A stretch of DNA of 10,832 nt from Bryobacterales bacterium (GTDB lineage Bacteria; Acidobacteriota; Terriglobia; Bryobacterales; Bryobacteraceae), in assembly GCA_025462985.1 (NCBI GenBank), contig JAOAPP010000072.1:1-10832 (forward strand), written 5' to 3'. A model generated the notes under the pieces. It ran no database searches. It worked only from the letters and a program-made list of their open reading frames with translations, and was not told the DNA's origin. The first letter of the stretch is position 1, and each line of letters begins with the position of its first letter. A program made the translations under genes and the position numbers. This document shows, piece after piece, positions 1-5,976 of the stretch.

Positions 1-1
1 C

Positions 2-607
2 GCGGTGCCGATCTGCGGCAAGGACTTCAAGACAGGCCAGACCTACATGAAGACTCTTCTGGCTCCCGGTTTCAAGGCCAGAATGCTCGGAATGAATGGT
101 TGGTTTTCCACCAACATCCTGGGTAACCGGGACGGCGAAGTGCTGGAAGACCCGGGCTCCTTCAAGAGCAAGGAGGAAACGAAGCTATCTGTCCTCCAAC
201 AGATTCTCCAGCCGGATCTTTACCCCGAACTTTATGGCGATCTCTACCACGCCGTTCGCATCAACTACTACCCACCGCGTGGAGATGCGAAAGAGGGTTG
301 GGATAATATCGACATTTTCGGATGGCTCGGTTACCCGATGCAGATAAAAATCGACTTTCTATGTAGAGACTCGATACTAGCTGCCCCCCTGGTTTTGGAT
401 CTAGTGCTTTTCATGGATCTGGCCCAGCGGGCGGGAATGAAGGGGATTCAGGAATGGCTTTCGTTTTATTTCAAAGGCCCCATGACCGCGCCCGGTCTAT
501 ACCCCGAACACGACGTTTTTATTCAGCTGATGAAGCTGAAAAATACGCTGCGGTGGATGCAGGGAGAGGATTTAATCACTCACCTGGGTCTGGAGTACTA
601 CGATTAA
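2..607 (+). CDS. Inositol-3-phosphate synthase (myo-inositol-1-phosphate synthase), 3' part only
   Basis: The frame is open through the left edge, so only the C-terminal ~201 residues are present; the true start and the N-terminal NAD-binding half lie outside. The enzyme converts glucose 6-phosphate to 1L-myo-inositol 1-phosphate with NAD+, the committed step to inositol and inositol lipids. The fragment opens with the family's GKDFKTGQT segment, then NILGNRDGE and FKSKEE, regions that carry active-site lysines in characterised homologues. It continues with AVRINYYPPRGDAKEGWDN and a hydrophobic CRDSILAAPLVLDLVLFMDL helix, the part that forms the central sheet and tetramer contacts in the family. 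It ends in TAA at 605-607. An SDR gene follows after 43 bp on the same strand, so the two are probably co-transcribed. The bacterial/archaeal-type short form fits better than the longer eukaryotic one. No internal frameshift is seen in the visible part. Confidence 0.93.
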   Translation, partial: AVPICGKDFKTGQTYMKTLLAPGFKARMLGMNGWFSTNILGNRDGEVLEDPGSFKSKEETKLSVLQQILQPDLYPELYGDLYHAVRINYYPPRGDAKEGWDNIDIFGWLGYPMQIKIDFLCRDSILAAPLVLDLVLFMDLAQRAGMKGIQEWLSFYFKGPMTAPGLYPEHDVFIQLMKLKNTLRWMQGEDLITHLGLEYYD

Positions 608-636
608 GAACCGAGCGTAGGGCTGCGGCGTCCAAT

Positions 637-645
637 GGAGGAAGG
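637..645 (+). promoter_or_regulatory. Strong Shine-Dalgarno deciding the SDR start at 651
   Basis: GGAGGAAGG lies just before ATG 651, with 5-9 nt spacing depending on the core chosen. The next in-frame ATG at 726 opens the Rossmann motif directly but has only a weak purine run (AAAGGGAAA) about 15-20 nt upstream. The ribosome binding site therefore favours the longer protein with a 25-residue N-terminal extension. Confidence 0.7.
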
Positions 646-650
646 ACACG

Positions 651-1736
651 ATGCTTCCAGTAGCCCCAGGCTCTCACCCGAAAACGAAGCTGTCCCAGCT
701 GAAAGGGAAAGATTCTGTTCAACCGATGCGGATCCTGGTGATTGGCGGGACTTTGTTTATCGGCAAGCTGCTGGTAAGCGAGCTGTTGAAAGCCGGGCAT
801 GAAGTCTATGTCCTTCACCGAAAAGCAGAACATCCGTTCGGAAAGCGCGTCCACAATCTCGTGGCAGACCGGAACGACGCTGGCAGCGTGAAGCAGGCAA
901 TCGGGTCCGTCCGTTTCGATGCCGTATACGATCTGGCCTACGACTGGGATCGCGGCACCACGGCTGCCCAGGTAGAAGGGACCGCTCACCTCTTCGAAGG
1001 CCGTGTCGGGCGCTACGTCTTCATGTCCAGCGTAGCCGCTTACGGGGATGGTCTGAACCATCACGAAGGCGATGCGCTCGCGCCGGACGACCACCCCAAC
1101 CCATACACCCGCAACAAGGCGATGAGCGAAAGGGCGCTGTTTCGTATGAATCAGCGGTCCGGGTTCCCTATCGTCACGCTGCGTCCCCCGTTCGTCTACG
1201 GTCCGGGTAATCCGTTCTACCGCGAGGCGTTCTTTTGGGACCGCTTCCGGGCGAATCGTCCGGTGATCTTGCCGAGCGAGGGCCACCGACTGATGCAGTT
1301 CGTCTATGTCAAGGACTTTGTCGAACTCGCGCTTAAGGTGATTGGGCAGCGGAACACGGTCGCGCATGCCTTCAATGTCGCCAATGCCCGGGCGGTGACT
1401 CAGCATGAACTGCTGCTGGAACTCTCGCGCGTGGCAGGCGCGAAAGAGCCGCAACTGATCGTGATCCCCCGGGAGCTGATTCATCGGGCCGGCGGCCAGA
1501 CAATGGGCAACAGCAGGCTGTACTTCGGGCAGTACTATGACATGCCAGCGATTACCGAGATCATCACGAAAGCGCAACGGATGCTGGCGTTCAAACCGAC
1601 TGAGTTCACAACCGGGTTGAAAGATACATTCCGAGCCTATCTCAAAGAACGCAACTTTGCGCCGCCGGATTATGCCTTCGAGGATGCCCTGCTGACCAAG
1701 TTCTCTCACGATAGAAAGTCGGTCAGAACAGCCTGA
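651..1736 (+). CDS. NAD(P)-dependent epimerase/dehydratase, extended SDR family
   Basis: This 361-residue soluble Rossmann-fold oxidoreductase probably acts on a nucleotide-sugar or related polyol substrate; the substrate cannot be read from the sequence. The nucleotide-binding motif is GGTLFIG (residues 32-38), a variant of the GxxGxxG glycine motif seen in GGT[RKL]F[IL]G-type atypical/extended SDRs. VFMSSVAAYG (about 123-132) gives the catalytic Ser, and Y152-T-R-N-K156 is the catalytic YxxxK. LRPPFVYGPGNP and FVYVKDF match the epimerase C-terminal region. The start at 651 is chosen for its strong ribosome binding site; the family-like core starts at Met26 (ATG 726), so a 336-residue form is the alternative. 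It lies 43 bp after the inositol-phosphate synthase gene, suggesting a common transcript and possibly a role in using an inositol or sugar phosphate product. It ends 6 bp from the opposing small ORF. Confidence 0.88.
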   Translation: MLPVAPGSHPKTKLSQLKGKDSVQPMRILVIGGTLFIGKLLVSELLKAGHEVYVLHRKAEHPFGKRVHNLVADRNDAGSVKQAIGSVRFDAVYDLAYDWDRGTTAAQVEGTAHLFEGRVGRYVFMSSVAAYGDGLNHHEGDALAPDDHPNPYTRNKAMSERALFRMNQRSGFPIVTLRPPFVYGPGNPFYREAFFWDRFRANRPVILPSEGHRLMQFVYVKDFVELALKVIGQRNTVAHAFNVANARAVTQHELLLELSRVAGAKEPQLIVIPRELIHRAGGQTMGNSRLYFGQYYDMPAITEIITKAQRMLAFKPTEFTTGLKDTFRAYLKERNFAPPDYAFEDALLTKFSHDRKSVRTA

Positions 1737-1742
1737 ACGGCG

Positions 1743-1937
1743 TTATTTCCCGGCGATCATCACTTTGGGGGCTGTTTCCTCTTCCGGTTCAGCCTCCATC
1801 AATCGGTCGCAGGCCTCGGAAAGAATGGAAACGAATTCTTCCGCGATCATCATGGCAAGCTTTTCTAATTCCATGAACAATTTGTGGGTGAAAGAAGAAT
1901 AATCTCGCAAGGATAGATTACCGGGTAAAATGTGCAT
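1743..1937 (-). CDS. Possible small acidic hypothetical protein
   Basis: I do not recognise this 64-residue frame. From ATG 1937 it has a hydrophilic N-terminus, then an amphipathic stretch from about residue 22 (MELEKLAMMIAEEFVSILSE, continuing CDRLMEAEPEEE) and a TAPKVMIAGK tail. It ends in TAA at 1743-1745. The composition is protein-like and it fills an otherwise empty 215-bp gap between convergent genes. No good ribosome binding site precedes ATG 1937. A longer frame from GTG 1985 (80 residues) has a GGAAGG run immediately before the start but would overlap the phosphoesterase 3' end by 34 bp. Its first half is more AT-rich than its neighbours. It may be the third gene of the lipid kinase/phosphoesterase operon or simply an open frame. 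Confidence 0.4.
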   Translation of the reverse strand: MHILPGNLSLRDYSSFTHKLFMELEKLAMMIAEEFVSILSEACDRLMEAEPEEETAPKVMIAGK

Positions 1938-1951
1938 CTGCTGCAAAGAAG

Positions 1952-2791
1952 TCAGTGTGCAGACAGATGCCGGACCTGTGCCCACCCTTCCTTACCCAGC
2001 CGAAACTCAAGGGATCGGTGGCACGTAAATTGAGAGGGCCCCTGGTCCCACGCATAGCGGTCGATTTTCACCTGCTTTTCACCTTCCGCGGAGCGCCCTG
2101 TGTGCAGCACGTTGAACGAGTTCGTCTCGCCTTTGTGCCTGTTTGAGACCGCGGTTCCAGCCTGCACGAAAACCATGGCATGATTCCTGGTCTTATAACG
2201 TGAACTGGTGCTGCCCGATGAGCTGATGTGAATATGTCCGGCCAGCAGTACGTCCACGACGGGAGCCAGTCGTCTGACTGCCAGGCGTGAGTGCCCAATT
2301 AAGGAACGAGCCGTGGCAGGCGCGGGAAGATCGAACGGATGATGGGTGACCAGTACCCGGATGAGGCAATCGGGCAGCGCCGCAAACCGCTGCACAATGC
2401 TCTCGAGCTGCTGTTCCGTGATCTTCCCTCCCTTCACCGGGAAATGATGAGCACTCTCGAAGCCAATGACCGCCACATGTTCGTCCACATAGGTCGGAGT
2501 AGGATCGTCACTGATGTAGCGTCTGAAGTTTCGCAAGCCTTCAATGGCCCGCAGCCACAGATTGTAGAAGGGCAGATCGTGGTTGCCGGGAACCACAATC
2601 TGTGGCTTGGGCAACGACTGAAGAAAGTCTCTGGCCTGCTCGAACTCGCGGATGGTTGCATGCTCCACCAAATCCCCGGAAACCGCAAGCGCGTCCGGCT
2701 TGATCTGCCATAGTGACTGCCGCAAAGCGTCCACCAGCAACGGGTCGTTATAGCCGAAGTGCAGATCGGAAATATGTGCAATGCAGGGCAT
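1952..2791 (-). CDS. Calcineurin-like metallophosphoesterase
   Basis: A 279-residue, probably cytoplasmic, dinuclear-metal phosphoesterase. All five family motifs are visible: D9-L-H11 (SDLHFG), G39-D40 (SGDLVEH), G69-N70-H71-D72, T149-H150-H151-P, and G185-H186-I-H188. They give the full set of Asp/Asn/His metal ligands, so the enzyme should be active. The substrate is unknown; similar proteins include cyclic-nucleotide phosphodiesterases, lipid-related phosphoesterases and DNA-repair-associated phosphatases. The start is the ATG at 2789-2791. It overlaps the upstream lipid kinase stop codon by one base (TGATG), which implies translational coupling and a shared function or stoichiometry. The reading frame continues upstream to 2860, but that extension lies inside the kinase gene and has no family similarity. 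The C-terminal ~90 residues after GHIH are less typical and may recognise the substrate. Confidence 0.9.
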   Translation of the reverse strand: MPCIAHISDLHFGYNDPLLVDALRQSLWQIKPDALAVSGDLVEHATIREFEQARDFLQSLPKPQIVVPGNHDLPFYNLWLRAIEGLRNFRRYISDDPTPTYVDEHVAVIGFESAHHFPVKGGKITEQQLESIVQRFAALPDCLIRVLVTHHPFDLPAPATARSLIGHSRLAVRRLAPVVDVLLAGHIHISSSGSTSSRYKTRNHAMVFVQAGTAVSNRHKGETNSFNVLHTGRSAEGEKQVKIDRYAWDQGPSQFTCHRSLEFRLGKEGWAQVRHLSAH

Positions 2792-3735
2792 CAGTCTGCC
2801 AGAATCCGCTTGGACGAGCCTGCCAGGGGAGTGATCACGCGAAGCGCCTTGGGCAGGCACCGGTATTCGAGCGGTGCTACCATGCGCACCATCTCACCGT
2901 CCACGCCGACGCCAATCCTGCGCGGCTTCGAGTTGATCCGCAGACGTGAGGCTCGGAAAACTTCAAAAACAGAGTGACGCGGCGTCCGGCCCAGCACCAG
3001 CCCAGCTAGCATCCTGAGCAGACCCCACCGGGTACACCGGCGCATTACGTACACCCAGAGGCTCCCCTCAGAAAGGCTGGATCGCTCTCCGGGCGCCAAT
3101 CCCTGCATTCGATGCTCATTGTTTCCGATCAGCACGAACGGGGTTTGCAGCCTGCGGGCCTGGCTCCCCACCTCGATCTCAACACTGAGGTGAGGCAGCC
3201 GCCAAAATACCCGCAGCATGCCGGCCGCCATCGCAATCAGTCGCCCGATACTGCTGCGGCCGAAGCCGCGGCGTTCCCATGCCTCTCTGGTGGACCGGTA
3301 ATTGGGAAACAGACCTAGCACGGAATTGTTGATGAAGATGCGACCGTTTACCTCGCCTGCGTCCACCTCGAGAGTTCCGCTTGTCAAAAGAACGCGCGCC
3401 GCCTCTTCCGGATCGAGTGGAATGTGGAGGTCTCTTGCGAAGTGATTCAGCGTTCCCGCTGGAATGACACCCAGCGCAGCTTGCTGATGAACCAGCGCCG
3501 AAGCAGCCGCATTTATTGTTCCGTCGCCCCCGGCCGCAATCAGGACGTCCGTACCGGAGGAAACGATCGACTTGCTGATCTCGCGCAGATTCCCTCCGTG
3601 GTGTACTCGCTCGACTTGCAACGATTCTCCATCGGCTGTCAAAGTGGACTCGATCGACTGTCGCACCTTCTCTTTCTCATCCCAGCCCGATGAATCGTTC
3701 CAGAGCAAAGTCAACGAACGGCCGTTCCCCGTCAT
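2791..3735 (-). CDS. Diacylglycerol kinase family lipid kinase (DagK/YegS-like)
   Basis: This 314-residue protein belongs to the diacylglycerol/sphingosine-kinase catalytic family, which transfers the ATP gamma-phosphate to a lipid hydroxyl at the cytoplasmic membrane face. An N-terminal beta-strand (LTLLWNDSSG) is followed by the ATP-binding GGDGTIN motif at residues 69-75 and the family's PAGTLNHFARDL at 92-103. VDAGEVNGRIFINNSVLG begins the beta-rich C-terminal lobe, and a GVGVDGE segment near the end carries the conserved Asp-Gly-Glu. The start is placed at ATG 3735 because homologues begin close to the first strand. The frame stays open upstream to 3897 (54 more residues) without recognisable similarity, and no strong ribosome binding site marks 3735, so the exact start is uncertain. 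Its TGA overlaps the ATG of the phosphoesterase gene. It is divergent from the repeat-protein gene at 3890. The lipid substrate could be diacylglycerol, phosphatidylglycerol or another polyol lipid. Confidence 0.9.
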   Translation of the reverse strand: MTGNGRSLTLLWNDSSGWDEKEKVRQSIESTLTADGESLQVERVHHGGNLREISKSIVSSGTDVLIAAGGDGTINAAASALVHQQAALGVIPAGTLNHFARDLHIPLDPEEAARVLLTSGTLEVDAGEVNGRIFINNSVLGLFPNYRSTREAWERRGFGRSSIGRLIAMAAGMLRVFWRLPHLSVEIEVGSQARRLQTPFVLIGNNEHRMQGLAPGERSSLSEGSLWVYVMRRCTRWGLLRMLAGLVLGRTPRHSVFEVFRASRLRINSKPRRIGVGVDGEMVRMVAPLEYRCLPKALRVITPLAGSSKRILAD

Positions 3736-3810
3736 GCGATATCCGACATCACCAGTCAGACGAGCCCCGGCTTCGAATGTGACGTGAAAGGGCGTTAATA
3801 GGGAGTCATG

Positions 3811-3881
3811 TCCTTTCGGAGGAACGGTTGCTATTCGCAACCCATCCAACAGACAGGAAGACGAAAGACCTTCCGAAAGGG
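3811..3881 (+). promoter_or_regulatory. Nested inverted repeats in the leader of the repeat-protein gene
   Basis: TCCTTTCGGA (3811-3820) can pair with TCCGAAAGG plus G (3872-3881): nine Watson-Crick pairs and one G-U. Inside the loop a second perfect hairpin forms, GGTTGC (3826-3831) with GCAACC (3837-3842). The 3' arm of the outer stem contains AAAGGG, part of the purine-rich ribosome binding site before ATG 3890, so folding could mask translation initiation. The region also separates two divergent genes, so the repeats could instead be operator sites. This is seen in sequence only; function is inferred. Confidence 0.4.
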
Positions 3882-3889
3882 GAAAGGCA

Positions 3890-4213
3890 ATGTTCAAAAA
3901 GTTAGGTGTTTTTGCCTTGATATTGGGTGCGGCCGGAGCGTCTTTTGTTCCAGCGACAGCTTTTGCACAGGACGGCTACGGATACTACGGCGGGGATCGC
4001 TCTTACTATGGCAACGATCGAGATTACGACCGCCACGAGCGCCGGGAGTGGCGCGAACACGAGCGACGGGAGTGGCGCGAGCACGAACGCCGGGAACGCC
4101 GTGCCGCTGAATGGCGCGAACACGAGTGGCGGGAACACAGGCGTGAAAACCGCTGGTACTATCGCGACGGCGATCGTCCGTCAGCCTACTTCTATTACGG
4201 TTTCGGCCGCTAA
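3890..4213 (+). CDS. Small secreted Arg/Glu/Tyr/His-rich repeat protein, hypothetical
   Basis: A 107-residue exported protein of unknown function. Residues 1-26 form a classical Sec signal peptide: MFKK basic end, LGVFALILGAAGASFV hydrophobic core, and an A-F-A cleavage site before Gln27. The mature part starts with a Tyr/Gly/Asp-rich segment (DGYGYYGGDRSYYGND). Residues 49-85 are then built from an HERREWRE octad, two near-perfect copies followed by decayed ones. It ends with WYYRDGDRPSAYFYYGFGR. There are no Cys residues and no known domain. The strong alternation of Arg and Glu suggests a long charged helix or a disordered polyampholyte in the periplasm or cell wall. The start is ATG 3890, preceded by a purine-rich AAAGGGGAAAGG. 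It is a single-gene unit, divergent from the lipid kinase and convergent with the glycosyltransferase. Secreted proteins of this style are common in Acidobacteriota and other soil bacteria, without assigned roles. Confidence 0.8.
   Translation: MFKKLGVFALILGAAGASFVPATAFAQDGYGYYGGDRSYYGNDRDYDRHERREWREHERREWREHERRERRAAEWREHEWREHRRENRWYYRDGDRPSAYFYYGFGR
4034..4129 (+). repeat. Degenerate 24-bp tandem repeat encoding HERREWRE octads
   Basis: Two adjacent 24-bp units (4034-4057 and 4058-4081) differ at only 2 positions. A third, diverged unit begins at 4082, and a further part-copy (GAATGGCGCGAACACGAGTGG) follows. The repeat stays in frame, so unit gain or loss would change protein length by 8 residues at a time. 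Confidence 0.75.
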
Positions 4214-4230
4214 CGCTCGCTGATCCATAA

Positions 4231-4290
4231 TGAGAGAAGCCGCTTTCCCGAGAAAGCTAGTTCGCGGGGACGGGCATGCGGCCTCTCTCA
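4231..4290. terminator. Stem-loop between convergent genes, likely shared terminator
   Basis: TGAGAGAAGCCG (4231-4242) pairs with CGGCCTCTCTCA (4279-4290), 11 of 12 positions. Inside it is a second perfect hairpin, GCTTTC-CCGA-GAAAGC (4242-4257). It sits in the 89-bp gap between the repeat-protein gene (plus) and the glycosyltransferase gene (minus), where a bidirectional terminator is expected. No good T-run follows on either strand, so an intrinsic terminator is not certain. Confidence 0.45.
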
Positions 4291-4302
4291 ACTTCATGCG
4301 TG

Positions 4303-5616
4303 TCAGTCCGCCGCAGAGCTATATGCCAGGCTGGTTTCGAAGCGATTGCGCATCAGAGAATCGACTAATCCGACGATCTCATTGAGCGCATCGCATCCGG
4401 CGAAGCCCTCCTGAATGCGGCGAACATTCTGCTGAATGCTCTTACTCGAAAGTGCAGTGCGAACCGCATTCCTCACCTGCTCGGGAGTCGGCCGCGATGT
4501 TCCGAGGTTCACTCCAGTTCCCGACCACGCCACTCGCGCAGCGACCATCGGCTTGTCTTCCGTCTCTCCACCGACGACAACTGGAATGCCCGCCGCGAGC
4601 GCGCTGTTCACACCGCCGTAGCCGCCGTTGCTCACCAGCACCCGCACCTTCGGCAGCAGTTTATCGAACGGAATAAACTGAACCACCTTCGCATTCCCCG
4701 GCACGGAGATCGAGACTCCACCCGTTTTGCCGGTCGCGGCCACTACCATCACATCTTCCTCAGCCAGCCCGAGCAGAGTGGGTTCAATCAACTCGCTCAG
4801 GTCAGAGTTCGCGATGGTGCCCTGCGTTACCAGCACGACAGGTTTTGACCCATCGAGCTCTGCCCACCAGTCCGGCGGGTCGAAGCGGGAGGCCGGTAGC
4901 GGCATCGGACCAACGAAGCGGACAGTGTCCGGCATATCGCTGCGCGGAAACTCGAACTCTTCAGCCGTCAGTTGCAGAAAGAGATCGGGAAGCGTATAAA
5001 GACAATCGAAAAAGAACCTCGGCAGGGTCGGCGCGCCACACCCTTCGAGCACCGCATCGAAGTGGTCGTTCGCAGAGCCAAGCATTGCTTCCAACTGCAT
5101 CGTCTCCAGCCGATTTCGCTCTCTGCCGGCGGGACTCAAATCAGGCGGCGAAAACGGCGACGTGTCCACGCTGCTCAGAAACATCGGACAGATCCCGAAG
5201 GACACCACGGGCGGACGTTCTTCTTTCGCGGTCGTGAGCAGCATCGGCAGCGCGCCGCAGAATAGCAGGTCCGTAAAGATCACATCGATCTCCCGCTCGC
5301 GCAGAATCCGTTGCAGCCCGCGATGCTGATCGGGAATCGCATCCGCAAAGATGTGCTTCATGTCGAAGTTAAGCTGCTCGGGCCCTGGCGCGCAATGGTT
5401 CCTTTCCGGGAAAATCTCGTCCATCTGACGAAAGTCCAGATTGCATTTGCCCTCAAAGGGAATGAATTCGATTCCCGTGCGCTCAACCTCCGTCCTGAAA
5501 ACTTCTGCCGTGTTGAAAGTGACCTGATGACCGCACGCCTGCATGTGGCGCGCGATCGTCAGAAGGGGATTTACGTGTCCCGGAGCCGGGGTTACAGCAA
5601 TGAGAATATGAGCCAA
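4303..5616 (-). CDS. Glycosyltransferase, GT1 / MGT (macrolide glycosyltransferase-like) family
   Basis: A 437-residue GT-B fold enzyme, probably cytoplasmic, that transfers a sugar from an NDP-sugar to a small-molecule or lipid acceptor. The N-terminal acceptor domain starts with HILIAVTPAPGHVNP, with the family His (H14) that acts as base. The C-terminal donor domain shows VTQGT (264-267 region), VVQFIPFDKLLPKV (311-324) and a UGT signature running SNGGYGGVNSALAAGIPVVV then GGETEDKPMVAARV (about 329-362). In most family members the signature reads HGGxGT; here Asn330 replaces the His, as in a known NGGYGG subgroup of bacterial MGT-like enzymes. The start is TTG at 5614-5616, chosen because a perfect AAGGAGG precedes it by 5 nt and homologues begin with this strand. 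It is a single-gene unit with no aglycone biosynthesis gene nearby, so the acceptor is unknown; glycolipid or xenobiotic glycosylation are both possible. Confidence 0.9.
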   Translation of the reverse strand: MAHILIAVTPAPGHVNPLLTIARHMQACGHQVTFNTAEVFRTEVERTGIEFIPFEGKCNLDFRQMDEIFPERNHCAPGPEQLNFDMKHIFADAIPDQHRGLQRILREREIDVIFTDLLFCGALPMLLTTAKEERPPVVSFGICPMFLSSVDTSPFSPPDLSPAGRERNRLETMQLEAMLGSANDHFDAVLEGCGAPTLPRFFFDCLYTLPDLFLQLTAEEFEFPRSDMPDTVRFVGPMPLPASRFDPPDWWAELDGSKPVVLVTQGTIANSDLSELIEPTLLGLAEEDVMVVAATGKTGGVSISVPGNAKVVQFIPFDKLLPKVRVLVSNGGYGGVNSALAAGIPVVVGGETEDKPMVAARVAWSGTGVNLGTSRPTPEQVRNAVRTALSSKSIQQNVRRIQEGFAGCDALNEIVGLVDSLMRNRFETSLAYSSAAD

Positions 5617-5976
5617 AACAGCCTCCTTATGCAGATCTCGATGTAAAGTTCGACGAGCGGCCGCGGTAGGTGCAGGCGTACAGCCATCGGTTCGACCGCC
5701 TGACCGAGCGAAGTAATAACGAAGGTACTCACGGAAAGCTCCAATTCGGTAAATTGCGAGCTGTCGCGACTCCTCCCGGATCCCGGTGCCTTCCGGCGAC
5801 CGGGGCGCTTACTGCCCGTCACTGTTCTTAGCGGAAACTGCTCTCGGATCGGCTCACCCGGCCGAAATTCTTTTCTCCGACCCGGGCACTTGATACAAAG
5901 GAGGGGAGCCCAGCTTCTCTACTTCGCCGATCAGGCTGATAGAGTGAGCAGATATCCTAGACGTAAGGTAAGAATC
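5617..5976. other. 360-bp divergent intergenic region with a stable GC-rich hairpin
   Basis: This stretch separates the glycosyltransferase (minus) from the peroxiredoxin (plus) and should hold both promoters. The clearest structure is CCCGGTGCC (5782-5790), loop TTCC, then GGC-G-ACCGGG (5795-5804): a nine-pair stem with one bulged G. An AAAGGAGGGG run near 5896-5905 looks like a ribosome binding site, but no ATG, GTG or TTG follows at usable distance. Open frames here (for example 5592-5822, minus) look like chance. I cannot assign -35/-10 elements with confidence. Confidence 0.5.
5622..5628 (-). promoter_or_regulatory. Perfect Shine-Dalgarno for a TTG start
   Basis: On the minus strand the sequence reads AAGGAGG, then 5 nt (CTGTT), then TTG GCT CAT ATT. 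This fixes the non-ATG start of the glycosyltransferase; no in-frame ATG lies close upstream that would fit the family N-terminus. Confidence 0.8.

Noticed and set aside
576..1709. 377-residue open frame on the minus strand opposite the SDR gene
   Set aside because: It is the antisense of a well-supported SDR gene; its translation has no domain features, and long antisense frames are common in GC-rich coding DNA.
2339..2713. 124-residue plus-strand frame inside the phosphoesterase gene
   Set aside because: Antisense shadow of a gene with all five metallophosphoesterase motifs.
3902..4138. Minus-strand frame with hydrophobic Phe/Ala/Pro repeats (VFAPLP) opposite the repeat protein
   Set aside because: The repeats are the mirror of the HERREWRE-coding units; the plus strand has a signal peptide and ribosome binding site, the minus strand has neither.
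5592..5822. 76-residue minus-strand frame ending inside the glycosyltransferase start
   Set aside because: It would overlap the well-marked TTG start, its translation begins with a low-complexity basic stretch and shows no domain, and no ribosome binding site is seen.
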